DNA from: AP-15 sp963812675
GTDB lineage: Bacteria > Pseudomonadota > Alphaproteobacteria > ATCC43930 > CGMCC-115725
Assembly: GCA_963812675.1 (NCBI GenBank)
Contig: CAWEWR010000024.1
Location: forward strand, 310,001 to 374,000
Length of the DNA stretch: 64,000 bases
Reading direction: 5' to 3'
Under the pieces are notes generated by a model. The model was given only the letters and a program-made list of their open reading frames with translations, was not told the origin of the DNA and searched no databases. Of the stretch, positions 17,177 through 25,617 are shown piece by piece. Numbering within the stretch: position 1 is the stretch's first letter; each line of letters starts with the position of its first letter. Both the position numbers and the translations under genes were made by a program.

Positions 17177-18643
17177 ATGGTCATCGAAGAACTTCGGTTC
17201 GCCTCTGAGGGACGCCTATCGGCGGCACAAATTCTTCGCAATGCCCGACTGATCGTCGGGACTCATGCGTTCCGGCTAGCGGCGCTTTACTTTCTCGTTT
17301 TTGCGGCCTCGGTGCTCGGCGTTTTGCTGTTCGTCTACTTGACCAGCGCAGGTTTTGTAGAGCGGCAGACCGAGGCAACGCTCGACGCAGAGATCACCGG
17401 GCTTGCCGAGCAATACGCGCAGCGAGGTTTGAGCGGGCTGATCCAGATCGTGGCGGCGCGCAGCGCCGGCGATCGCGGCGACGCCATGATCTACCTGGTG
17501 ACCGACCCCGACGGAAAGCCTCTCGTCGGCAATATCGCCGCTTGGCCAGCCGGTGTGCCGACCCGTTCCGCCTGGTTGTCCTTCGCCCTCGAGCGAACAG
17601 TCAACGGCCGCAGCGAGCTCCATCCCGCCCGGGGTAGGCTGTTCGTCATCCCCGGCGGGTATCGGCTGCTGGTCGGGCGTGACATCAGCGACGCGGCGGC
17701 CTTCCGAAGCGAAGTCAGAACGACCCTTTTGTGGGCCGGGTCGATCGCGCTCGGCATCGGCCTGATCGGCGGCACAGTCATGAGCCGCAACCTGTTGCGG
17801 CGTGTCGAGCAGGTGAACCGGACGAGCGAGCGGGTCATGGCCGGAAATCTTTCAGACCGCATCCCGCTGCACGGCACGAGTGACGAGTTCGACCAGCTCG
17901 CCGCCAACCTCAACCGGATGCTCGACCAGATCGAACGGCTGATGACGGCGATGCGCGAGGTCACGGATGACGTCGCGCACGATCTGAGGACGCCGCTCTC
18001 GCGGCTGCGCACCCGGCTCGAACGCGCGTTGGTTGGTCAATCTGAGGCCGATGCATCCGCGACCTATCCAGCCGCCGGTGCGAGCCAGAGCGAGGCAATT
18101 CGCGCCGCGATCGACGAGGCAGACCGTCTGCTCGCGACCTTCAACGCGCTCCTCAGCATAGCCGAATTGGAAGCGGGCGCACGCCGCGACCAAACCGCGC
18201 CGCTGGACCTCTCTGAAGTCGCCCGGTCAGCCGCCGAACTCTATGAGCCAGTCGCCGAGGAAAAGGGGTTCGCTCTGACTGTCGTGGCCCAGCCCGGCGT
18301 CAGTATCCGCGGCGACCGGCACCTTCTATCGCAAGCAGTAGCCAATCTTCTCGACAACGCGCTCAAATACGCCGGCGGAGGCCAGATCGAGCTGCGGGTA
18401 TTTCCCGAAAACGGGCAAGCAGTTCTTGAATTATCGGATCAGGGGCCGGGAATTCCAGAGGCGGATCGGCACAGCGTGCTCGACCGCTTCGTCCGCCTCG
18501 AGCCGAGCCGTACGACCCCCGGAAACGGCCTCGGCCTGAGCCTCGTCCGCGCCATCGCCCGGCGGCACGACGGCTCGGTTACGCTGCAGGACAACAGACC
18601 GGGGCTGCGAGTCCGGCTGCAATTCGCGAGACTGCCGATGTAG
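17177..18643 (+). CDS. HAMP-domain sensor histidine kinase
   Basis: A 488-residue membrane kinase paired with the regulator upstream. A first membrane helix lies at about 34-58, a periplasmic sensor at about 60-180, and a second helix at about 184-203. A HAMP segment follows, then HisKA with His268 in DVAHDLRTPLSR. The ATPase domain has N-box NLLDNALKYA, DQGPGIP and GNGLGLSL. Architecture matches the TctE/QseC/EnvZ type. The signal sensed cannot be told from sequence. Confidence 0.92.
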   Translation: MVIEELRFASEGRLSAAQILRNARLIVGTHAFRLAALYFLVFAASVLGVLLFVYLTSAGFVERQTEATLDAEITGLAEQYAQRGLSGLIQIVAARSAGDRGDAMIYLVTDPDGKPLVGNIAAWPAGVPTRSAWLSFALERTVNGRSELHPARGRLFVIPGGYRLLVGRDISDAAAFRSEVRTTLLWAGSIALGIGLIGGTVMSRNLLRRVEQVNRTSERVMAGNLSDRIPLHGTSDEFDQLAANLNRMLDQIERLMTAMREVTDDVAHDLRTPLSRLRTRLERALVGQSEADASATYPAAGASQSEAIRAAIDEADRLLATFNALLSIAELEAGARRDQTAPLDLSEVARSAAELYEPVAEEKGFALTVVAQPGVSIRGDRHLLSQAVANLLDNALKYAGGGQIELRVFPENGQAVLELSDQGPGIPEADRHSVLDRFVRLEPSRTTPGNGLGLSLVRAIARRHDGSVTLQDNRPGLRVRLQFARLPM

Positions 18644-18661
18644 GCTTCGGCCGCGAACTCC

Positions 18662-18838
18662 TCAGCCCTTGTCCCTCCGGCGCTCCCGCTTTTCGATGCG
18701 GCGCGCGGTCTCCACCATCATTTCGCGGAACTCCCGGGCCTCGAGACCGGCACTGCGCAGCACGGGCGTCATCACCTCGTCCGCGAGCAGATCTTCGAGG
18801 CTCGGCTCATAACGGCAGCACTCAAAGCGCTCGTCCAT
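18662..18838 (-). CDS. Small protein of unknown function (58 aa)
   Basis: Not recognised by name. The 58-residue protein reads MDERFECCRYEPSLEDLLAD followed by a helical segment and a highly basic end (RIEKRERRRDKG). It has two adjacent cysteines at residues 7-8. A very strong AGGAGGGGAG ribosome site lies 2 bases before the ATG, which supports a real gene. It ends 18 bases from the kinase gene in a convergent layout. Confidence 0.65.
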   Translation of the reverse strand: MDERFECCRYEPSLEDLLADEVMTPVLRSAGLEAREFREMMVETARRIEKRERRRDKG

Positions 18839-18975
18839 GACTCCCCTCCTTACCTGTCCGATTTTACGCAGGATGACCGCGAAGCATGTCCGCTTTATGT
18901 CCGCAGATCGATGATTTCGCGGCAATTCGTATGGGCGCCTGCCGTTATTATCCCGCTGGTAGCGTCAATACGGCG

Positions 18976-19851
18976 TCAACGCCTGCCTGGTTGTCTGCTG
19001 CCGGGCACCGTCACGAAATCGCTGTAGCCGCCCAGCCGGATGCCGAGTTCGGCAACTAGGCTCTTGGCGGAAGAGCTCAACAAGGCCGCGAGCTCTTCCT
19101 CGTGACGGTAGCCCGGCATCGCCGCACTCAGCACTGCGCTGCGTATGGTTGCGGGGTGAAAATAAATCTCGCTGAGCCCTTGCGGGAGGTGCGGAAGGAG
19201 CCGCAACAGCCGCTCCTCTACCATCGCACCCGTCCAGGCGAGGCCGAAAAGGTTGTCGTTGACGAACAGACCGGCGCTCTGCAATCGGCGGCGTAACCAC
19301 TGGATCCATGGGCGGTAGAGCGGCGCCGAGTGGTGCTCGCCGGGGAAAGCGGCGCGCAATGGCTCGACCGGTTCGAAGGGCACCCGCACGGCCGAAATGC
19401 CATAATCACGCCCGATTTCGATTATCATCCGTGTGACCGTCGGGTGAATATGCATGTGCTTGTGGGCGTTCACGTGGTCGAGAAGCAGGCCGGTGGCGCG
19501 AAATGCCTCGAATTGCGCGCGAACCTCCATCGCGACCTGACGACGAACCTGAGGCAGAGCAAAAAACCGGATGCCGGCGCGGCCCATATTCGGATCGAAG
19601 CGGCCATCCCGGCGCACCAAGCCGGGGATTTCGGCGCAAGGGAGCGTCGGAAGCCCATCGACGAGCACCAGATGCAGGCCAACCCGCAAGCTCGGCAGGC
19701 GACGGGCACGCGAGACGGCGTCAGCCGCGGCGGGCGCGCCGACCATCAGGCTCGCCGATGACAGAATGCCGCGCCGGTGCGCTTCCTCGACAGCTTCGTT
19801 GACGGCGGCGTCGAGCCCGAAATCGTCGGCGCAGACGATCAGGCTTCTCAG
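18976..19851 (-). CDS. hpnK: HpnK, hopanoid-associated YdjC-like deacetylase (CTG start)
   Basis: A 291-residue YdjC/ChbG-fold protein, the HpnK family of hopanoid clusters, thought to deacetylate the glucosamine head group. The metal-site motifs are ADDFG near the start and NAHKHMHIHP near residue 135. The first in-frame ATG (at 19746) would drop the essential ADDFG. Translation from a CTG at 19851-19849 gives the family N-terminus M-RSLIVCADDFG. That CTG overlaps the hpnJ stop as CTGA, like the other coupled genes here. Confidence 0.87.
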   Translation of the reverse strand: MRSLIVCADDFGLDAAVNEAVEEAHRRGILSSASLMVGAPAAADAVSRARRLPSLRVGLHLVLVDGLPTLPCAEIPGLVRRDGRFDPNMGRAGIRFFALPQVRRQVAMEVRAQFEAFRATGLLLDHVNAHKHMHIHPTVTRMIIEIGRDYGISAVRVPFEPVEPLRAAFPGEHHSAPLYRPWIQWLRRRLQSAGLFVNDNLFGLAWTGAMVEERLLRLLPHLPQGLSEIYFHPATIRSAVLSAAMPGYRHEEELAALLSSSAKSLVAELGIRLGGYSDFVTVPGSRQPGRR

Positions 19852-21275
19852 CTCGCCATCTCGCGGTTGCGCAGAAACTGGAAAAATTCGACACCCTCGC
19901 GCAACCGGCGCCGCATCATCTCTGGGCTCTTGAGCATCTCGGCGACCAGCGAGGCGATCTTGCCGCGCCGGAAATAGAAGCGCTTGTAGAAGGTCTCGAG
20001 CGATTCGAAGATCTCGGTATGTGACAGGTGCGGATAGTGCAGCGGCGCGATCTGCACGCCGCGATCATCGATCAATTCGGCATGACCCACGTCGAGCCAG
20101 CCGTTCTCGACCGCCTGCCGGTGCAGATAGGTGCCCGGATAAGGCGCGGCGAGCGAAACCTGGATCGTGTGAGGATTTATTTCCGCGGCGAACCGGATCG
20201 TTTCCTCGATCGTCTCCTTGCTTTCGCCGGGCAATCCAAGGATGAAGGTGCCGTGGATCGTGATCCCGAGCTCGTGGCAGTCCTTGGTGAACCGCCGCGC
20301 GATGTCGATCCGCATCCCCTTCTTGATGTTGTTGAGGATCTGCTGGTTGCCTGTCTCGTAGCCGACGAGCAGCAGTCGCAACCCGTTGTCGCGCAGCACC
20401 TCCAGCGTCGCACGCGGCACATTGGCCTTGGCGTTGCACGACCAGGTGACGCCGAGCTTGCCGAGCTCGCGGGCGATCGCCTCGGCGCGCGGCCGGTCAT
20501 CGGTAAACGTGTCGTCGTCGAAGAAGAATTCCTTCACCTGCGGGAAATAGCTCTTCGCAAGGCGGATTTCGTCGATGACGTGGCCCACGCTGCGCACCCG
20601 GTAGCGGTGACCGCCGACGGTCTGCGGCCATAGGCAAAACGTGCATTTCGACCGGCAGCCACGCCCGGTGTAGAGCGACACGTAGGGGTGCTTCAGATAG
20701 CCGATGAAGTAATCTTCGACCCGCAAATCGCGCTTGTAGACTTCGGTGACAAAGGGCAGTTGGTCCATGTCTTCGAGGACTGCGCGGTCGCGGTTGTGGG
20801 CGATCGCGCCGCTCGGGCTGCGGTAGCTCAGACCGTCGATCTCATCGTACTCCCGACCGTCCGCGACCTCTTTGATCGTAAAATCGAATTCCTCTCGCGC
20901 GACAAAGTCGACGGCCGTGGAGGCATTGAGGCTATCCTCGGGCTCAACCGCGACCTTGGCGCCGACAAACCCGATCTTGAGCTTCGGGTTAGTGTCCTTT
21001 AGCGCCTCGGCGACGCGCACATCCGAAGCAAAGGACGGCGTCGACGTGTGAAGCACCGCCAGTTCGTATTCTCGGGCGAGCGGCAGGACCTGATCGAGCT
21101 TGAGCCGCGCCGGAGGCGCGTCGATCAGCTTGCTGTCTGGCAGGAGGGCTGCCGGCTGGGCGAGCCAGGTCGGGTACCAGAACGACCGGATCTCGCGCTT
21201 GGCCTGATAACGCGAACCGGCGCCACCGTCGAAGCCGTCGAAGGACGGCGGGTGCAGGAACAGGGTCTTCATCAT
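19848..21275 (-). CDS. hpnJ: HpnJ, hopanoid-associated radical SAM protein
   Basis: A 475-residue B12-binding-type radical SAM enzyme of the hopanoid cluster, proposed to contract a sugar ring into the cyclitol head group. An N-terminal cobalamin-binding-like fold spans about 1-150. The radical SAM motif GRGCRSKCTFC lies near residue 207, and LVGYETGNQQILNNIKKG is typical of the family. It sits 6 bases after hpnI. Two adjacent ATG codons open the frame; either may be used. Confidence 0.92.
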   Translation of the reverse strand: MMKTLFLHPPSFDGFDGGAGSRYQAKREIRSFWYPTWLAQPAALLPDSKLIDAPPARLKLDQVLPLAREYELAVLHTSTPSFASDVRVAEALKDTNPKLKIGFVGAKVAVEPEDSLNASTAVDFVAREEFDFTIKEVADGREYDEIDGLSYRSPSGAIAHNRDRAVLEDMDQLPFVTEVYKRDLRVEDYFIGYLKHPYVSLYTGRGCRSKCTFCLWPQTVGGHRYRVRSVGHVIDEIRLAKSYFPQVKEFFFDDDTFTDDRPRAEAIARELGKLGVTWSCNAKANVPRATLEVLRDNGLRLLLVGYETGNQQILNNIKKGMRIDIARRFTKDCHELGITIHGTFILGLPGESKETIEETIRFAAEINPHTIQVSLAAPYPGTYLHRQAVENGWLDVGHAELIDDRGVQIAPLHYPHLSHTEIFESLETFYKRFYFRRGKIASLVAEMLKSPEMMRRRLREGVEFFQFLRNREMAS

Positions 21276-21281
21276 AGGAGC

Positions 21282-22457
21282 TTATCCCTCGGCTGTCATG
21301 CGGCCGCTCGCCTCGACGTGAAAAACCTGATCCCGCCAGAAGACCGTTCGCCCGAAAAAGCTGGCGACGAACACGGCGAACGACAAGGCATCGCGCAGCG
21401 GCAGCAGCCACGGCTTGGCTGGCGGAAGGCCAAGTGCAGCCGCAATGACCCGCGCCGTGCCCCACCTCAGGACCCAGGAAATCACAAGAAAGGTCGAGGC
21501 GGTCAAGCCAAATCCCGCGATTGCAGCAGCGAGCGCGGCGATGACGACCGGATGGGACAGCACCGACCCGGCAAAGCCGGCGGGCGCCATTGCCCGCACC
21601 GTGCGCGCCCAGCGCAGCTCGTGCCGCCACAGATCTGCCAGACTGCGCTCACAGACGCGAGCCTCGACGATATAAGGCGACAGGACGACAGAAAGCCCGA
21701 GCGCACGGACCTCGTCGCCGATTCGGTGATCGTCGGCGAGTTCGTCCCGCAGACGCACAAATCCGCCGATACGTTCGAGGGTCTCGCGGCGCAGCGCGAT
21801 CGTCGCGCCAAAACACCCGCCGCCCAATCCCAGCGATTCAGCGACCAGCGCGCTCGGGAGAAACCCGAAATTGATGTGCATGGCCCCGAATTCCGACCAT
21901 TTCCCGCCGGCCGGCACACCCTTGTCCGGCACACCCTTGTAGAGGCAGGTCACGACCCCGGTCTGCCGATCGCGCAGCGGCGCTGTTACCGCGCCGAGGT
22001 AATGCCGATCGACGCGCATGTCGCTGTCGGCGAGCACAATCACGTCGTGCCGCGCAACCTCGAACATGTTTTCGAGATTGGCGACCTTCTTGTTCGACCC
22101 GCTGGCCCGCGCATCGACCACGAGGGCGATGTCACAGGCCGGGAGATCGCGAATCAGGGCATGAACGGCGGACAGCGCACCATCCTGCGCGTCATTAACG
22201 CCGAGCACGATCTGCAGCGCCGGATAATCCTGCTCGGCGAAGGAGCGCAGATTTTCATAGAGGCCCGGCTCGTCGCCGTGCAACGGCTTCAGCACCGAGA
22301 CCGCCGGCTGAGTGGGCCCCCACCCCTCCCTCCCCCGCGAGCGGGGGAGGGTTAGGGAGGGGGCACGACGGGCAAACCGCATGACAGCCGCGGCCGCCCC
22401 GATCAGATACACCCAGGCGGGAAACAGCACGATGGCGATAGCAAGATTTACTCCCAT
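21282..22457 (-). CDS. hpnI: HpnI, hopanoid glycosyltransferase (with repeat-encoded segment)
   Basis: A ceramide-glucosyltransferase-like GT2 enzyme of 391 residues that adds N-acetylglucosamine to the hopanoid tail. An N-terminal membrane helix comes first. The GT2 core follows with DSDMRVD, the GGGCFGA region, DELADDHRIG and RHELRWARTVR (the (Q/R)xxRW motif), and there are C-terminal membrane helices. Two oddities: residues about 32-49, just before VSVLKPLHG, are encoded by a palindromic repeat, and a 15-base tandem duplication gives KGVPDKGVPA. Confidence 0.92.
   Translation of the reverse strand: MGVNLAIAIVLFPAWVYLIGAAAAVMRFARRAPSLTLPRSRGREGWGPTQPAVSVLKPLHGDEPGLYENLRSFAEQDYPALQIVLGVNDAQDGALSAVHALIRDLPACDIALVVDARASGSNKKVANLENMFEVARHDVIVLADSDMRVDRHYLGAVTAPLRDRQTGVVTCLYKGVPDKGVPAGGKWSEFGAMHINFGFLPSALVAESLGLGGGCFGATIALRRETLERIGGFVRLRDELADDHRIGDEVRALGLSVVLSPYIVEARVCERSLADLWRHELRWARTVRAMAPAGFAGSVLSHPVVIAALAAAIAGFGLTASTFLVISWVLRWGTARVIAAALGLPPAKPWLLPLRDALSFAVFVASFFGRTVFWRDQVFHVEASGRMTAEG
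21911..21940. repeat. 15-base tandem duplication inside hpnI
   Basis: Two perfect copies of CCGGCACACCCTTGT lie head to tail and keep the frame. They add five residues to HpnI. Confidence 0.9.
22316..22364. repeat. Palindromic repeat, CCCTCCCCCGC family, copy 2 (inside hpnI)
   Basis: The core CCCTCCCCCGCGAGCGGGGGAGGG is framed by GCCCCCACCCCT and TTAGGGAGGGGGC. It is fully inside the hpnI frame and translated as part of an extra segment near residues 32-49. Confidence 0.88.
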
Positions 22458-22644
22458 GGCAAGGTCGACCGGTGTTCTGCACAGCTAGCCCAATCGCTTG
22501 CCGCGCGTGTTCCTGCGTATGCTGATTGCGCGTGCATTGCGCTACGGATTGTGTCAGGGACGTTGCGCGTTCATATAGTGGCTCGAGAAGGTACGGGCCG
22601 ATTTCGGGTCCGGTCTGCTAGCGGCGCGGCAACGAGGCGATGTC

Positions 22645-23577
22645 ATGCGGGTAGTGCTAGCCCAGCCACGAGGCTTTTGCGCGGGGGTCGAACGCGCGAT
22701 CGAAATCGTCGAGCGCGCGCTCGAAAAGTACGGCCCACCGATCTATGTCCGTCACGAGATCGTGCACAATCGCCACGTCGTCGAACGCCTACGCGCCAAA
22801 GGTGCACATTTTGTCGACGAGATCGACGAAATCCCGAAGGGTAGCGTGACGATTTTCAGCGCCCACGGGGTTGCCAGCGCAATCGAGGAACGCGCGACAG
22901 ACCGCGGGCTTCCGGTCATCGACGCGACCTGCCCGCTGGTCTCGAAAGTGCACATCGAGGGGCAGCGTTATGCCAACCAGGGTCGCGAGATCATCTTGAT
23001 CGGGCATGCCGGACATCCGGAAATCGTCGGCACTATGGGACGGATCAACGGCCGCGTTCACCTGATCTCGACCCCGGAAGAGGTAGCAAGGCTCAAAGTC
23101 GCCGACCCGGACAAGCTCGCCTTTATTACCCAGACCACCCTCAGTGTGGACGACACGCGCGCCGTTATCGAAGCGCTGAAGGTCCGCTTTCCGACGATCG
23201 TCGGCCCCGACACCAAGGACATCTGCTACGCAACGCAAAATCGCCAGAGAGCGGCGCGGGAACTCGCAAAGATTGTCGACGTTGTCCTCGTTGTCGGCGC
23301 GCCGAACAGCTCGAATTCCAATCGGCTGCGCGAGATCGCGGCGGAAAGCGGGGTGCCCAGCTATCTGATCGAAGATGCTCGCGCGCTCGACCCGAGCTGG
23401 ATCGAAAACGCTAGAGCCGTCGGCATTACCGCCGGGGCATCGGCCCCGGCAGAACTCGTCGAGGAGGTAATCGACCGCTTGCGAGAGCTGACGCAAGTCG
23501 AGCTATCGATCCTGCCCGGCGTCACTGAGAACGTCCGCTTCCGGATGCCTACGCAACTCGCAGACGTCGCCGGCTGA
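22645..23577 (+). CDS. ispH: IspH, 4-hydroxy-3-methylbut-2-enyl diphosphate reductase
   Basis: The last enzyme of the MEP isoprenoid pathway, an Fe-S protein of 310 residues. The three cluster cysteines are visible: GFCAGVERA (Cys12), DATCPLVSK (about 96) and DICYATQNRQ (about 193). The SNSNRL motif near 222 binds substrate. It is divergent from hpnIJK and 39 bases upstream of hpnH, so precursor supply and hopanoid modification may be expressed together. GAGG lies 7 bases before the ATG. Confidence 0.96.
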   Translation: MRVVLAQPRGFCAGVERAIEIVERALEKYGPPIYVRHEIVHNRHVVERLRAKGAHFVDEIDEIPKGSVTIFSAHGVASAIEERATDRGLPVIDATCPLVSKVHIEGQRYANQGREIILIGHAGHPEIVGTMGRINGRVHLISTPEEVARLKVADPDKLAFITQTTLSVDDTRAVIEALKVRFPTIVGPDTKDICYATQNRQRAARELAKIVDVVLVVGAPNSSNSNRLREIAAESGVPSYLIEDARALDPSWIENARAVGITAGASAPAELVEEVIDRLRELTQVELSILPGVTENVRFRMPTQLADVAG

Positions 23578-23616
23578 GGCCGGTTCCCCCTCAAACTCAG
23601 GTAAAGAGGTTTCGCC

Positions 23617-24762
23617 GTGCCAATTCCGCTGCGCCAAACGATTCGGGTCGGCGCCTACGTCGTCGCTCAGCATGTCAAGGGTGTCCGGCGCTATCCGTTG
23701 GTTCTGATGCTCGAGCCGCTGTTCCGCTGCAACCTGGCCTGCGCCGGTTGCGGTAAGATCGATTATCCGGACGCCATCCTCAATCAGCGCCTCAGCGTCG
23801 ACGAATGTGTCGCGGCGGCGGATGAATGCGGCGCGCCGATGGTGGTCATCGCGGGCGGCGAACCCTTGCTGCACCGTGAGATCGATGAGATCACCCGGCG
23901 CATGATCGCAAAGGAGAAATTCGTCTATCTGTGCACGAACGCGTTACTGCTCGAAAAGAAGATCGACCTCTTCGAGCCGAGCCCTTACTTCGCGTGGACG
24001 ATCCATCTCGACGGTGATCGCGAGGATCACGACCGCTCGGTATGCCAGAGCGGGGTTTACGATCGCGCCGTCGCGGCGATCAAATTGGCAAAGGCTCGCG
24101 GCTTTCGGGTCAACATCAACTCCACACTGTTCGATACCGCCCACCCGGAGCGCATCGCCCGGTTTTTCGACGAGGTGATGGAGATCGGGATCGACGGCAT
24201 AACCGTATCACCCGGCTATGCCTATGAGCGGGCGCCGGACCAGGAGCATTTCCTCAATCGGCGACGCACGAAGGAATTGTTCCGCGAGATCTTCAAGCGC
24301 GATCCGCGGCGCCGCTGGTCGTTCAATCAGTCGAGCTTGTTTCTCGATTTCCTCGCCGGGAACCAATCCTATCATTGCACCCCCTGGGGCAATCCGACGC
24401 GCAACTATTTCGGCTGGCAGCGCCCCTGCTACCTGCTGGGCGAAGGCTACGCGAAGACATTCAGGGAGCTGATGGAGGAGACCGACTGGGACGCCTACGG
24501 CACCGGCAATTACGAGAAATGCGCCGATTGCATGGTGCATAGCGGGTACGAGGCGACCGCCGTCATGGATTCGGTGAAGCACCCGCTGAAAGCGGCGGCG
24601 GTGGCGCTCCGCGGGTTTCGCACCGAGGGCGAGATGGCGCCGGAAATCCCGCTGGACCGGCAACGGCCGGCGAAATACGTATTCTCCCGGCACGTCGAGG
24701 AGGCGGTGGCGCGGCTAAAAGGCCGCGGCCAGCCCGCGGAGAACGTGAGCGGGTCCGGCTAG
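23617..24762 (+). CDS. hpnH: HpnH, adenosylhopene-forming radical SAM protein
   Basis: A radical SAM enzyme of 381 residues that joins an adenosyl group to diploptene, the first step to extended hopanoids. The cluster motif is CNLACAGC near residue 37, followed by GGEPLLH (SAM contact). A C-terminal Cys cluster, YEKCADCMVHSGYE, is typical. The start is GTG with AGAGG upstream. Its 3' end overlaps hpnG by 48 bases in a convergent layout. Confidence 0.94.
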   Translation: MPIPLRQTIRVGAYVVAQHVKGVRRYPLVLMLEPLFRCNLACAGCGKIDYPDAILNQRLSVDECVAAADECGAPMVVIAGGEPLLHREIDEITRRMIAKEKFVYLCTNALLLEKKIDLFEPSPYFAWTIHLDGDREDHDRSVCQSGVYDRAVAAIKLAKARGFRVNINSTLFDTAHPERIARFFDEVMEIGIDGITVSPGYAYERAPDQEHFLNRRRTKELFREIFKRDPRRRWSFNQSSLFLDFLAGNQSYHCTPWGNPTRNYFGWQRPCYLLGEGYAKTFRELMEETDWDAYGTGNYEKCADCMVHSGYEATAVMDSVKHPLKAAAVALRGFRTEGEMAPEIPLDRQRPAKYVFSRHVEEAVARLKGRGQPAENVSGSG

Positions 24763-25389
24763 CGCCGACAAAGCCATCCGGGTTTCCCGGGCCAGCCCGA
24801 TGAGCGTCGCGATCTGCCGCGGGCGGCGCAGGACCGAGCCGAGAACGCGAGCGAGGTTCGGGGTGCCGGCCTCGGACAGCGGGATCAGTGCAGCCGGAGG
24901 GAGCTCCCGCCAGGCGGTATCGGCAATCGTCCGGGCGACGATAAAGGGGATGCCGGCCTGCGACGCGATGCGGGCGACGACATCGCTTTCGAGATCGACT
25001 GCGAGGGCACCTGTATCACGCCAAGCGCGGCTTTTTTCTGCCTCGGTTGCGAGGATCGCGCTGGCGCCGAACACGGCGCCTTCAAAGGCGCCGATTTGGC
25101 GCGCGAGAGCAGCAACGCGGGTTTGGAAAGGTTCCGCCGCGGTCCAGCGATGGCCGGCGGACACGACCTCCGCCGATATGACGACATCACCCGGGCGCAA
25201 ATGCGGCGCCAAGGCGCCGGCAATGCCGAAGCTCATCAGGCAATTCGCGTGACGGACCGCGTTCTCGACGAGAGCGGCCGTGCGTTCCCGGTCGCCTGCG
25301 CCGATCACCACGGGAAACCCTGCTGCGCGCGCGATCTTGGCTTCGGCAGCGAGGCCGGAGGTGCAGAGCACGGTCGACAATCGGTGCAT
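24715..25389 (-). CDS. hpnG: HpnG, hopanoid-associated nucleosidase/phosphorylase
   Basis: A PNP/UDP-fold protein of 224 residues that cleaves adenine from adenosylhopane to give ribosylhopane. Family marks are SFGIAGALAPHLRPGDVVIS, the Met/Glu-type segment GALAVDLESDVVARIA, and VARTIADTA. GGAAGG lies 5 bases before the chosen ATG. It lies 228 bases downstream of hpnF on the same strand, so it may be read from the same transcript. Confidence 0.88.
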   Translation of the reverse strand: MHRLSTVLCTSGLAAEAKIARAAGFPVVIGAGDRERTAALVENAVRHANCLMSFGIAGALAPHLRPGDVVISAEVVSAGHRWTAAEPFQTRVAALARQIGAFEGAVFGASAILATEAEKSRAWRDTGALAVDLESDVVARIASQAGIPFIVARTIADTAWRELPPAALIPLSEAGTPNLARVLGSVLRRPRQIATLIGLARETRMALSALAGPAHVLRGLAAAF

Positions 25390-25617
25390 CCGCACCTTCC
25401 CAAATAGCCACAGCTCAAAAAGCGGTCGTTCGGACCGCACCCGGACCGGGCTGACGCCCGATATTCGCTTAACGGTTGACAACGTCAAGTCTGGAGGCAA
25501 GCGGCACGTTATCGCAATTGGGGCGGCCGCCGCATCGGGCGAAACCCCTAGCCGCCCACCGGGCGTTTGGCCATGGACAAAAGGACGCGGCCCGGCTCAT
25601 TCGCGTCCCACCCTGCC

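Noticed and set aside
21048..22355. Plus-strand frame opposite hpnI and hpnJ
   Set aside because: It is antisense to conserved genes and ends in the palindromic repeat; no family features.
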